Notes: generated by a model from the letters alone, not told the origin. Counted from the first letter of the stretch, positions 8,455 to 17,087 are shown. The stretch is DNA of 49,024 nucleotides from Pseudonocardia sp. CNS-004 (GCA_001942185.1 MKJV01000116.1:1-49024), one strand, 5' to 3'. Translations and numbers: made by a program.

Positions 8455-8706
8455 ATGATCGACCCAGTGCGGATCACGATCTCCATCGACGAGCGCTTGT
8501 GGGTCGAGGTGCGCCGGTTCGCCGCAGCGCGGCGGCAGACCCTCGGCCAGGTCGTCGAGGACAGCGTCCGGGCGAACCTGTTGCGATGGGATCGAGAGAA
8601 TCGTGAGCCGTTCGAGCTGCGGACCTTTCACGCCGGCGACTTCCAGGCAGGCATAGATCTCGACGACGACTCGGCGGTGCTCGAGCTGATGGATGGGCGC
8701 CCCTGA
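8455..8706 (+). CDS. Ribbon-helix-helix antitoxin-like protein without a partner toxin
   Basis: 83 residues. The N-terminus VRITISIDERLWVEVRRFAA is a beta strand plus helix typical of MetJ/Arc/CopG DNA-binding folds. A longer acidic C-terminal part follows (FELRTFHAGDFQAGIDLDDDSAVLELMDG), resembling the toxin-binding tail of VapB-type antitoxins. No PIN-domain or other toxin frame follows: the next gene starts 12 bases on, on the opposite strand. Start alternatives are ATG 8422 and GTG 8467. Confidence 0.6.
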   Translation: MIDPVRITISIDERLWVEVRRFAAARRQTLGQVVEDSVRANLLRWDRENREPFELRTFHAGDFQAGIDLDDDSAVLELMDGRP

Positions 8707-8718
8707 TCTGGGGCTGTG

Positions 8719-10097
8719 CTACCAGCGTCCCCGCTGATTGGGGATCCGCACCGCGAGCGCGACGGCGACGGCCATCGTCACCGCGAGGCCGAGGAAGGCG
8801 GCGGCGTTGGCGGTGGCCGGGTCGGGCGCGACAGAGGTCACGGCCGTGACCACGGAGACCGCGACGATCGCCCCGGCCTGGCGGAACAGCACCCGCAGGC
8901 CCGACACGGCCGCGGCGTGCTCCGGCACGAGGTGCATCCCGGCGTTGGCCGAGGACGGGGCGGCGAGGCCCATGCCCAGGCCCATCACCGCGGCGCCGAG
9001 GGAGAGCCACAGCTGCGGGCCGCTGTGGATCGGGGGCAGCGAGATGAGCACCAGGCCACGGTGATCGCGGCCATCCCGGTGAGCAGCAGCGGCCGGTGGC
9101 CCAGCCTGCGCAGCAGGCCGACGGCGAGCGCCGACAGGGCGATCATGAAGACGGCCCGGACCGTGAGCAGGCCGCCCGCGGCGATGGGGGCCATGTCGTA
9201 GCGGATCTGCGCGTAGTGCGGCAGCAGCGCGGAGAACCCGATCACGGCGGCACCGAACAGCACGTTCATGACGTTCATCAGGCCGAGCCGCTGCCCGGTG
9301 AGCAGCCGGGGCGGGATGATCGGGTCGGGGTGGCGGTGCAGGTGGCGCAGCAGGAACCGGCCGGCCACCAGCGATACGGCCGCGGCGGCGGCCACCGAGG
9401 CCGGCCCGGTCCAGCCCTCGCCGAACGACCCGATCCGGGTGATCGCCACCATCCCGGACAGCAGGAGCACGGTGAGCCACGCGATCCCGGCGATGTCGAC
9501 GCGGGCCACTGCCGTGCGCGGCGTCTCCCGGATCAGCGCCCGGCCCGCGCAGACCAACACGATCCCGACCGGCACGTTCAGGAAGAAGATCTCCCGCCAC
9601 GACGCGAACGTGAGGATGAGCCCGCCCGCGATCGGGCCGAGGACCGCGCCGATCGGGAAGGCCGTGCTGAACAGCGCGATCGCACGGTCGCGGTCGGCGC
9701 CGAACTCGGCCGAGACGATCGCGGTGGCCACCGGCAGCAGCACGCCGCCCGACAGCCCCTGCAGGAACCGGCCGATGATCAGCTCCACCGTGCCGGAGGA
9801 GAGCCCGCAGAGCACGGACATCACCGTGAAGGCGGCGACGGCGAGCAGGTACACGCGCCGCGCGCCGAACCGGTCACCCATCGGCCCGGCGAACGGCAGG
9901 ACGAGGATCTGCCCGACCGAGTAGATCGTGATCGTCCAGCCGATCCACGCGAGGCTCGCCCCGAGGTCGCTCTGCATCGCCGAGAGCGCCGTCGCCACCG
10001 ACGTCTGGTCGATCGCGTGCATCAGCATGGCGAGGACGACCGTGGCGAACACGGACCAGCGGACGAGGGCCCGGCGGGGAGCGGTTTCGACCGTCAC
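8719..10097 (-). CDS. DHA2-type MFS drug-efflux transporter, frameshifted near 9056
   Basis: About 459 residues after repair, 14 predicted TM segments. GTG start at 10097 with GGAGGAGG nine bases upstream. Motifs: AIDQTSVATALSAMQSDLG (TM1), GPMGDRFGARRVYLL (motif A), GRFLQGLSGGVLLPVATAIV (motif B) and FPIGAVLGPIAGGLIL (motif C). At about 9056 the frame shifts after GMAAITVA; a missing C restores LVLISLPPIHSGPQLWLSLG and the remaining TM helices to the stop. It is divergent from a MarR gene with an operator-like dyad between them. Confidence 0.85.
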
Positions 10098-10118
10098 GCC
10101 CCGAGCCTCCTCCGCTAG

Positions 10119-10136
10119 TTGCTTTTCGGCAAGCAA
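10119..10136. promoter_or_regulatory. MarR-type operator dyad
   Basis: TTGCTT, 6 nt, AAGCAA forms a perfect dyad in the 92-base gap between the divergent MFS and MarR starts. Half-sites with TTGC/GCAA spaced this way are typical of MarR operators. Confidence 0.6.
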
Positions 10137-10189
10137 TTCAACCACGGGTGGTGACGGCACCGCATCGCCCGTCCTGGTTTCATGGGCAG

Positions 10190-10669
10190 ATGCAGGGCAC
10201 AGAGGCTGCCGCCGGCTTCGACACCGATGCCGCCACGCGGCTGCGGCGGGTGATCAGCAAGCTGGCCCGGTCCATGAACGAGTCGGCGTCGAGCGAGGAG
10301 CTCACCCCCACCCAGGCATCGGTGCTCGGCGTGGTCGTCGCGCGCGGCCCGATCCGCATCTCCGCGGTGGCCGAGCTGGAGGGCGTCAACCCCACGATGC
10401 TCTCGCGCGTCATGGGCGTGCTGGAGCAGAAGGGGCTGATCGAACGCTCCTCGGCCACGTCGGACCAGCGCGGTGTGGTGGCCGAGGCCACCGTCGAGGG
10501 ACGCGAGAAGAGCAAGCGGATCCTCGAACGCCGCACCGCGATCCTGCTCACGGTCGTCGAGCTGCTCCCCGAGGAGACCGCCACCGCGCTCGTGGCCGCC
10601 CTGCCGGCGTTGGAGGAGCTGACCGCAGCGTTCGCCGAGCGCAGGCCCACCTTCGCCCAGGGCGGCTGA
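10190..10669 (+). CDS. MarR family transcriptional regulator
   Basis: 159 residues from the ATG at 10190; upstream GTG codons at 10148 and 10151 are in frame but would extend into the operator region. The winged helix is clear: TPTQASVLGVVVARGPIRIS (helix 3), AVAELEGVNPTMLSRVMGVL (recognition helix), then wing KGLIERSSATSDQRGVVAEA. A C-terminal helix, LLPEETATALVAALPALEEL, completes the dimer interface. It is divergent from the DHA2 pump at 8719-10097, so it most likely represses that pump and itself. Confidence 0.92.
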   Translation: MQGTEAAAGFDTDAATRLRRVISKLARSMNESASSEELTPTQASVLGVVVARGPIRISAVAELEGVNPTMLSRVMGVLEQKGLIERSSATSDQRGVVAEATVEGREKSKRILERRTAILLTVVELLPEETATALVAALPALEELTAAFAERRPTFAQGG

Positions 10670-10684
10670 CGCGCGCCTCGGCCG

Positions 10685-10820
10685 TGATCGTTGCGAGGTG
10701 CGCCCTGCGGCCCTGGGCAGGGCGATCCGGCACATCTCGGACGGATCATGCGCGGTTGATCGTTGCGAGCTCCGACTCAGGGCCCTGGCCCGGGCGATCG
10801 CGCGCATCTCACATGGATCA
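10685..10820. repeat. 64-8-64 paired palindromic repeat, locus 2
   Basis: Unit 1 (10685-10748): TGATCGTTGCGAG ... CTCGGACGGATCA, with the inner perfect stem CGCCCTGC/GCAGGGCG. Unit 2 (10757-10820): TGATCGTTGCGAG ... CTCACATGGATCA, with inner CCCTGGCCCGGG. Each is 64 nt, with an 8-nt spacer. It lies 15 bases after the MarR stop and 48 bases before the sigma-factor start. Confidence 0.9.
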
Positions 10821-10868
10821 CATCGATCGTGGGCGGTTCCTTCGCCGGGGCGGCGGGGTCTACCTGTC

Positions 10869-11858
10869 ATGGTCTTCCACGTGATGCCCGACTCCCGGGA
10901 TTTCGCCGCGCACACCGAGCCGTTCCGCCGCGAGCTGCTGGCGCACTGCTACCGGATGCTCGGGTCGCTGCACGACGCCGAGGACGTCGTGCAGGAGACC
11001 TACCTGCGGGCGTGGCGGGCCTACGGCGGGTTCGAGGGCCGCTCGTCGGTGCGCACCTGGCTGCACCGCATCGCCACCAACGCCTGCCTCACCGCCCTGG
11101 AGCGCCGCGGCCGCCGGGTGCTGCCGTCCGGCCTCACCGGACCGGCCGCCGACCCGTCCGCGCCGCCGGTTCCGGCCGGGCCGGAGCTCGACTGGCTGCA
11201 GCCGATCCCCGACTCGCTGATCACGGCGGACCCCGAGGACCCGGCCGCCGTGGTCGTTGCCCGGGAGGGCCTGCGGCTCGCGCTCGTCGCGAGCCTGCAG
11301 TTGCTGCCCGCCCGGCAGCGGGCGGTGCTGCTGCTGCGTGACGTGCTGGCGTTCCCGGCCGCCGACGTCGCCGCCGTGCTCGAGATGAGCGTCCCGGCCG
11401 TCAAGAGCGCTCTGCAGCGCGCCCGCGCCCGGATGGAGGAGGCGGCACCCAGCGACGATTCCGTCGTCGAACCGGACGAGCCGCAGGCCCGCGCGCTGCT
11501 CGACCGCTACATCGCGGCTTTCGAGAACGCCGACGCCGCCGCGTTCGAAGAGGTGCTTCGGGAGGACGCCGCGCTGGAGGTGACCGGCTCCCGCACCTGG
11601 TTCTCCGGGCTGGCGACCTGCCTGCCGTACCTCACGAGCCCGCCGGTCCTCGGCTCACCGGGGGACTGGCGGATGGTGCCGACCCGCGCCAACGGCCAGC
11701 CGGCCGCGGTGGCGTACCGGCGTGGCGCCTCCGGCCTCCACGAGCCGTTCGGCGTCGCGGTGCTGACCGTCACGACGGGCGGGATCGGCCGCATCGTGGT
11801 GTTCGCCGATCCCGCCCTCGTCACCGCCTTCCCTCAGCCGGCCGGGGGCCAGAAATAG
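10869..11858 (+). CDS. sigG: SigG-type ECF sigma factor with SnoaL-like C-terminal domain
   Basis: 329 residues. Region 2: LLAHCYRMLGSLHDAEDVVQ (2.1-2.2) and TYLRAWRAYGGFEGRSSVRT (2.3-2.4). Region 4: LLPARQRAVLLLRDVLAFPA followed by AADVAAVLEMSVPAVKSALQ (HTH). After a short linker, residues about 205-329 form a SnoaL-like domain (ARALLDRYIAAFENADAAAF ... RMVPTRANGQPAAVAYRRG). This is the architecture of mycobacterial SigG and relatives, which lack a classical anti-sigma factor and are thought to be controlled through the C-terminal domain. No anti-sigma gene lies nearby. Its last 25 bases overlap the convergent gene at 11834. Confidence 0.85.
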   Translation: MVFHVMPDSRDFAAHTEPFRRELLAHCYRMLGSLHDAEDVVQETYLRAWRAYGGFEGRSSVRTWLHRIATNACLTALERRGRRVLPSGLTGPAADPSAPPVPAGPELDWLQPIPDSLITADPEDPAAVVVAREGLRLALVASLQLLPARQRAVLLLRDVLAFPAADVAAVLEMSVPAVKSALQRARARMEEAAPSDDSVVEPDEPQARALLDRYIAAFENADAAAFEEVLREDAALEVTGSRTWFSGLATCLPYLTSPPVLGSPGDWRMVPTRANGQPAAVAYRRGASGLHEPFGVAVLTVTTGGIGRIVVFADPALVTAFPQPAGGQK

Positions 11859-12226
11859 AGCTTCTCCGGGTGGATCCGCACGATCACCCGCTCCGCGTCG
11901 GGCTCGGGAGGCGGCGTCGCCCCGTCCATGTACCGCTGGTACATCTCGTGGAGCAGCGCCTTGTCCGGATCGTCGGTGATGTCGACGTGACCGCGGATCT
12001 CCACGTACCGGCCCGACCGTGCGAGCACCAGCAGGCTCACGCGCGGGTCGCGTTCCATGTTGCGGGTCTTCAACCGCCCGCGGATCGTGCTGAACACGAC
12101 GGTCTCCTCCGCAGGCTTCACGAAGATCACGGACGACTGGGGTCTCCCGTCGCGGTTCGTCGTGGAGAGGATCGCGGTGTGCGGCGCGTCGAGCAGATCG
12201 CGGGCCGTACCGAGCTCAGGTGTCAT
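11834..12226 (-). CDS. PPOX-class F420/FMN-dependent split-barrel protein
   Basis: 130 residues. The pyridoxamine 5'-phosphate oxidase-like split barrel is recognisable: LLDAPHTAILSTTNRDGRPQ, SSVIFVKPAEETVVFSTIRG, RLKTRNMERDPRVSLLVL and the strand GRYVEIRGHVDITDDPDKAL, ending in RVIVRIHPEKLYFW. In actinobacteria such proteins often bind F420 and reduce small substrates; the substrate is unknown. It converges with and overlaps the sigma-factor gene by 25 bases, so read-through from either side could produce antisense RNA. Confidence 0.85.
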   Translation of the reverse strand: MTPELGTARDLLDAPHTAILSTTNRDGRPQSSVIFVKPAEETVVFSTIRGRLKTRNMERDPRVSLLVLARSGRYVEIRGHVDITDDPDKALLHEMYQRYMDGATPPPEPDAERVIVRIHPEKLYFWPPAG

Positions 12227-12282
12227 GCAGAGGTAGACCCGGCTCGCCCGGCGGAGGAATCGGCCCCGGCCACGAGGACAGG

Positions 12283-12418
12283 TGATCGTTGCGAGGTGCG
12301 CCCCGCTGCCCTGGGCAGGGCGATCGGGTGCGTCTCGGATCGATCATGGGGCGTCGATCGTTGCGAGCTCCGGCTCAGCGCCCTGGCCCGGGCGATCGCA
12401 CGCGTCTCACATGGATCA
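12283..12418. repeat. 64-8-64 paired palindromic repeat, locus 3
   Basis: Unit 1 (12283-12346) TGATCGTTGCGAG ... CTCGGATCGATCA. Unit 2 (12355-12418) CGATCGTTGCGAG ... CTCACATGGATCA. Lengths 64 and 64, spacer 8. Very similar to locus 2 across the whole 136 bases, less so to loci 1 and 4. Confidence 0.9.
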
Positions 12419-12445
12419 ACCAGGCAGGCGCGGGTAGGCCCGTGA

Positions 12446-12649
12446 TCAGCTCGGCCGGTCGAACTCGCGCAGCCGCACGGCCGCAAGGAACTCCGTCCAA
12501 CACGACGCGGTGTGGTGGTGTGGGGGCAGCGCCCGGTTCTTCGTGTCCCGCACGGCCACCTCGCCGGGCAGGAGTGCCACCTCGACGCAGTTCTCGCCGT
12601 TGCCGCCGCTGAAGCTGCTCGTGAACCAGCGGAGCTCGTCGTCGCGCAC
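12446..12649 (-). CDS. DUF397 protein paired with the XRE regulator
   Basis: 67 residues. DUF397 signature: WFTSSFSGGNGENCVEVALL and VAVRDTKNRALP, then the helix SCWTEFLAAVRLREFD. It starts 21 bases after the stop of the upstream XRE/DUF5753 gene on the same strand, the standard actinomycete arrangement. Members of these pairs affect development or antibiotic production in Streptomyces, and the small protein is thought to act with its cognate regulator. The arrangement here is intact. Confidence 0.9.
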   Translation of the reverse strand: MRDDELRWFTSSFSGGNGENCVEVALLPGEVAVRDTKNRALPPHHHTASCWTEFLAAVRLREFDRPS

Positions 12650-12670
12650 GGCCTTCTCCTTCGGACGGGC

Positions 12671-13513
12671 TCATCTTCCGGCCAGCCGATTGATCAGCGC
12701 CAGCGACTCGGCCGGGTCGAGGGCGTCGGACAGCACGCACTCGAACGAGACCCTAGCCCGAGCGACGTCTGCGTCCTTGTCGAGTATCAGCGCGCCGATC
12801 GTGTGTTCGATGTGGGCCATGTCCGGTTCGCCCAGCTCACCGAAGCTGAGGATCGTGAAGCTGGACGCCAGGCCGGCGTGCGCCCCGACCTCGCTCGGCA
12901 GCACCCTCAGGGTCACGGTGTCGAGCTCGGCGAACGCGGCGATCAGTTCGAGCTGCCCGTGCAGGACCTCCGGGCCGCCCACCGGTCGGTGCAACGCCGA
13001 TTCGTCGACCACCGTCACGAGCTGGAGCGGGTTGTCGACCGAGCTCAACCGTTGTTGGCGGTACAAGCGAGCCGCGACCTCGTTGTCCAACTCCTCGTCG
13101 GTGCGCCGCACCGGCACCGCGCGCATCAGGGCCCGGGCGTAGTCGGCGGTTTGCAGCAGGCCAGGCACGTACCCGAGGGTGAAGACCTGAACCCGCCGGG
13201 CCTCCGTCTCGAAGGCGATGTAGCTGTTGTTGCCCAGCCCGTAGGCCCGCCACCACCCGGGCTGCTGTGCCTCCCTGGCGAGTTCCAGCAGCTCGTGCCA
13301 CCGCGCCCCGCCCACGTCGTAGACGTCGAGCATGCTCTTCACCCAGTGCACGTCGATGCCGACCTGGGCGTTCTCGATCCGGCTGAGCTTGCTCACCGAG
13401 AAGTCCAGCTTCGGTGCCGCGTGCTCCAGGGTGAGGCCGGACTGCTCGCGCAGCAGCTTCAGCTGCCTGGCCAGCACCCGCCGCCGGATCATCGATCCCT
13501 CGTGCCGCGTCAC
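12671..13513 (-). CDS. XRE-family regulator with DUF5753 sensor domain
   Basis: 280 residues. N-terminal HTH: RQLKLLREQSGLTLEHAAPK with recognition helix FSVSKLSRIENAQVGI (residues about 13-50). The DUF5753 domain follows, with FTLGYVPGLLQTADYARALM, EEVAARLYRQQRL-like text (seen as NEVAARLYRQQRL), VVDESALHRPVGGPEVLHGQ and SSFTILSFGELGEPDMAHIE. DUF5753 is an actinomycete-specific presumed ligand-sensing domain. It forms a two-gene unit with the DUF397 gene downstream. The start may instead be the internal ATG of SMIRRRVLARQ. Confidence 0.9.
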   Translation of the reverse strand: MTRHEGSMIRRRVLARQLKLLREQSGLTLEHAAPKLDFSVSKLSRIENAQVGIDVHWVKSMLDVYDVGGARWHELLELAREAQQPGWWRAYGLGNNSYIAFETEARRVQVFTLGYVPGLLQTADYARALMRAVPVRRTDEELDNEVAARLYRQQRLSSVDNPLQLVTVVDESALHRPVGGPEVLHGQLELIAAFAELDTVTLRVLPSEVGAHAGLASSFTILSFGELGEPDMAHIEHTIGALILDKDADVARARVSFECVLSDALDPAESLALINRLAGR

Positions 13514-13535
13514 GTGACCCCCCGCTCCGATCCGA

Positions 13536-14656
13536 TCACGGATCGTGGCACAGGGGATCCCCGGAGTGGGATTCCCGCATCCGCTGTTCCCGCGCCTTCA
13601 GGGCGAGCACGGCCGCGGCCGAGACGAGGGTGCCGGCGGCGATCGCGAGGACGTAGCCGAGCGGGTTGCCGACCAGCGGGAGCACGAAGATCCCGCCGTG
13701 CGGAGTGGCCGCCGCGACGCCGAACGCGGCCGACAGGCCGCCGGTCACGGCCGAGCCGGCCAGGAGCGACGGCAGCACCCGCAGCGGGTCCGCCGCGGCG
13801 AACGGGATGGCGCCCTCCGTCACGTACACGGCGCCGAGGAGCCAGGCGGCCCGCCCGCTCTCCTGCTCGGCGGGGGTGAACCAGCTGCGGCGCAGGGTGG
13901 TCGCGAGCGCCATGGCGAGCGGCGGGGTCATGCCGGCGGCCATCACAGCGGCCATGATCGCGGGGGCCGCGGGTGCGCCCGTGGCCAGTCCGGCGACGGC
14001 GAACGTGTAGGCGGTCTTGTTGATCGGCCCGCCCAGGTCGGCGGCGACCATCAGCCCGAGCGTCGCGCCGGCCAGTACGAGGCTGCCGGTCGACAGGTTG
14101 CCGAGCGCGTTGGTCAGCGCGGAGGTCAGGGCGGCGAGCGGTGCGCCCACGACGAGCCACATGACTGCGCCGGTGATCAGGGTGCCGACCAGCGGCAGGA
14201 CCAGCACGGGATGCAGGCCCGCGACGGCGCGGGGTGGGCGCAGGCGGGCGAGTCGTTCGACGACGGCGCTGCGAGCACCCCGGCCACGAGCCCGCCGAGG
14301 AAACCGGCCCCGGTCTGGGCGGCGACGGTGCCGCCGACGAAGCCGGGCACGAGCGCCGGGCGATCGGCGATGGCGTGAGCGACGTACCCGCCGACCACGG
14401 GCACGAGCAGCCCGAAGGTGAGCGTGCCGAGCTGGTGCAGCAGCGCGGCCCAGCCGGTGCGGGCGAGCCAGTCGAAGCCCTCGGTGACCGGGGGCGCGGC
14501 GCCGATCGCCGGGCCGCCGAGCGCGTAGCCGAGTGCGAGCAGCACACCGCCGGTGACGACGAACGGGATCGCGTAGCTCACGCCCTGCACGAGCTTGCCG
14601 TGGATCGTGGCGAATGTCGGGAAGGAGGTGGGGTGGGCCAGGGTGGGAGCGTTCAT
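13536..14656 (-). CDS. Fructose-type PTS EIIC permease, orphan and frameshifted
   Basis: About 373 residues after repair. ATG start at 14656 with GAGG about 8 bases upstream. The N-terminal half reads HGKLVQGVSYAIPFVVTGGV and GFVGGTVAAQTGAGFLGGLV, the latter typical of PTS fructose IIC. After a one-base loss near 14270 the rest follows in another frame: VLVLPLVGTLITGAVMWLVV, ADLGGPINKTAYTFAVAGLA (substrate-site motif GGPxNK) and GMTPPLAMALATTL. Fructose IIC is normally fused or adjacent to IIA/IIB; neither is here. It needs partner domains supplied from elsewhere, or is non-functional. Confidence 0.8.
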
Positions 14657-14828
14657 CTCGGACCTCGGATCAGGTGGCTGGGAGTGTGCTGAAGGGCCCC
14701 GGCCGTAGCGAGCGGCGGCCAGGTGGCCGCATCGCAAGGCGAAGGAGGAGGCCGATACCGGGTCGTATTGGCGACGACGACAACGCAGCGAGGTGGCCGC
14801 CTGGGCGTCGCGCAGTAGGTCGGGTCCT

Positions 14829-16142
14829 TCAGTGCGCTCCTAGGGCTTCGAGCCCCGGGTACGGGCGCCGGTCCGCGGCGGGGCCGCTCAGCTGGGTGTG
14901 GAGCACGCCGAGCCGGGCGGTGTGCCGCGCGACGGCGGTGCGGACGGCGGTGAGCGCGCGCTCGCCGCTGCCGAATGCGGGTACGGCCAGCGCCGCGGCC
15001 ACGGCGGCCAGCGCCGCGACCGCCGCGAAGGCGACGGGCATCCCGACCGCCTCGGCCACGATCCCGAGCAGCGGCGGGCCGCCGAGCAGCCCGGTGTAGC
15101 CGACCGTCGAGGCGAGTGCGACCCCGCCGGCGCCGGCACGGGCACCGGCCCGCGCGATGGCGATCGGGAAGACGTTGGCCAGGCCGAGCCCGATCAGCAC
15201 GAAGCCGGCGAGCACGGTCCCGACGTCCGGCACGGTCGCCACCACCAGGGCGCCTGCGGTGGCGAGCAGCGCCCCGCCGGTCACCACCCGGGAGGGCCCG
15301 AGGGCGTGGACGAGGCCGTTGCCGGCCAACCGGCCGCAGGCCATCGCGAGCGAGAAGCCCGCGTATCCGGCTGCGGCGAGTGCGGGCGTCGCGCCGATCT
15401 CCTGCAGGTGCAGGGCGCCCCAGTCGGTGACCGCGCCCTCCCCGAACGCCGTGCAGCCCGCGATGACTCCCAGCACCACGACGATGCCGCGGGCGGTGCC
15501 GCGCGGTGCCGGGTCGTCGCGGTCCCGGGCGTGCCCGCGTCGGCGGCGAGCAGGACGGGGGCCACGGCTGCGGTCGTGAGCGCACCGATCGCGGCGACGA
15601 CGAGCAGGTGCACGGCGGGGAGCGGCCGCGGCGACGGCCCGCCCGCCGCGCCCCGGCGAGCCCGCCGAAGCTGAACCCGGCGTGCAGGGACGGCAGCACG
15701 GGACGCCGCAGTGCGGCTTCGACCTGCACGCCGATGGCATTGGCGGCGACGTTCAGCGTTCCCGTGGCGGCGCCGAACACCAGCAGCGCGGCCGCGAGCC
15801 CGGGGAGCGACCCGGTGAGGCCGGGGAGCGTGAGCGCGGCGCAGGTGGCGATCGCGGCGGCGACCCCGGCGAGCCCGGGGCCGAGCCGCGCGCACAGGGC
15901 ACCGGTGAGTTGCATGCTGGCGAGCGCGCCGAGCGAGACGCACAGCAGGGCGAGGCCCAGGGCCGTCGGCCCCGCGCGACGTTCGTCGCGACGTCGGGGA
16001 TGCGCGAGGCCCAGGAGCCGAACACGGCTCCGTCCACGGCGAACAGCACGGTCGCGGCGATGCGGTGCCGCAGTACGGGGGAAGCCGCCTGCCTCCGGCG
16101 ACGGGTCGGTCGCAGGCGTGCGGGATCCAGGGGGAAAGGCAT
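14829..16142 (-). CDS. MFS transporter (YbjJ/fucose-permease-like), three frameshifts
   Basis: About 438 residues if three one-base losses (near 15982, 15655 and 15505) are repaired. TM1 reads HRIAATVLFAVDGAVFGSWA followed by SRIPDVATNV. Then come LGLALLCVSLGALASMQLTG, ARLGPGLAGVAAAIATCAAL, VFGAATGTLNVAANAIGVQV and PSLHAGFSFGGLAGA. The C-terminal six helices are intact from GIVVVLGVIAGCTAFGEGAV (TM7) to the last helix. The TGTLNVAANAIGVQVE motif places it with YbjJ/fucose-permease-like carriers. Substrate unknown. Three breaks in one gene make a real pseudogene possible. Confidence 0.65.
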
Positions 16143-16313
16143 ATCGGGTTCCGGTTCCACGAGATCGTCGGCTTGCGGGCACTGGCGCTGCGACGGCGGG
16201 CACCGGTCTCCAGCATCCCGGGACCCGTGATCAGAATCGATCCAGACGGCGGTGAGACCGCTCACGGCGCTCGTCGGCCCGGAACGGTCGTACCCCCGGG
16301 GCATGCTGGCGCC

Positions 16314-16661
16314 ATGGTCACGGTCGACTCCGTGCGGCGGCTTGCCCGGTCACTGCCCCGCACCACCGAACACCTCATCCACGATCGGGTGAAGTTCCGC
16401 GTCGGACAGATCGTCTACATCGCGTTCTCGAGGGACGAGACGGTCATGGGCTTCGCGTTCCCGAAGGACGAACGGGATGCGCTCATCGCATCCGACCCCG
16501 CGAAGTTCCACCTGCCGACGCTGTCCGACCAGCGGTTCAACTGGGTCCACGCCTGGACGGCCGCGCTCGGCGAGGACGAGATGCACGAGCTGGTGGTGGA
16601 GGCGTGGCGGATGGTCGTGCCGAAGAGCGTGGCCGCGGCCCACCTCGGCGAGGGGCGCTAG
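16314..16661 (+). CDS. MmcQ/YjbR family protein
   Basis: 115 residues. Family text: VRRLARSLPRTTEHLIHDRV, KFRVGQIVYIAFSRDETVMG, FAFPKDERDALIASDPAKFH and WVHAWTAALGEDEMHELVVE with the final helix AWRMVVPKSVAAAH. The fold is a double-wing motif similar to CyaY/MotA C-terminal domains; a DNA-binding role has been proposed but not shown. It is divergent from the MFS gene. The 520 bases downstream hold only repeats. Confidence 0.85.
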   Translation: MVTVDSVRRLARSLPRTTEHLIHDRVKFRVGQIVYIAFSRDETVMGFAFPKDERDALIASDPAKFHLPTLSDQRFNWVHAWTAALGEDEMHELVVEAWRMVVPKSVAAAHLGEGR

Positions 16662-16732
16662 ATGAGCGGTGCCGCACTCGGCCGGTTTCGTGTAGGCAAT
16701 CGGGGACGGAGTGCTGGGCCGGCCGGTGGCTC

Positions 16733-16865
16733 GTGATCGCCGGGAATGGTGGCGGGGCGACTGATCTGTCGTCCTGCCACCGCTGTTGATGATCGACGTG
16801 CACGTGATCGGCGGGAGTGGTGTCAGGGCGCTAGATCTGGCGCCCTGACACCACTTCTGGTGATC
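16733..16865. repeat. Two adjacent type B dyads, one with a perfect 15-bp stem
   Basis: The first dyad (about 16733-16795) is degenerate: GTGGCGGGGCGA opposite CGTCCTGCCAC. The second (16804-16865) has left arm GTGGTGTCAGGGCGC (16817-16831) and right arm GCGCCCTGACACCAC (16840-16854), a perfect 15-bp stem with the loop TAGATCTG, itself palindromic. Outer bases GTGATC...GATCGC extend it. It is the same family as 2596-2660. Another stem, AGCGTTGCCGG/CCGGCAACGCT, follows at about 16901-16936. Confidence 0.85.
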
Positions 16866-16951
16866 GCGCCCCCGGTTGGCAGCCCGGTGGCGGGCCGGGA
16901 AGCGTTGCCGGCTTGGCCGGCGTACCCGGCAACGCTGGTCGTGGCGCGCCT

Positions 16952-17087
16952 TGATCGTTGCGAGATAACGCCGTTCGCCGCCGCGAGGGCGTTGTGGCGA
17001 ATTTCGGGCCGATCATGCGGTCGTGATCGGTCCGAGATGGCGTTGAGGGCCCGGCCGAGGGCGATCCCGCGCCGGTCGGATTGATCA
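16952..17087. repeat. 64-8-64 paired palindromic repeat, locus 4
   Basis: Unit 1 (16952-17015) TGATCGTTGCGAG ... CGGGCCGATCA. Unit 2 (17024-17087) TGATCGGTCCGAG ... GTCGGATTGATCA. Lengths 64 and 64, spacer 8. As at locus 1 it is preceded by type B dyads, and its two units match locus 1 better than loci 2 and 3. It lies in the convergent gap between the YjbR and ATPase genes. No gene is visible in 16662-17181. Confidence 0.88.
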
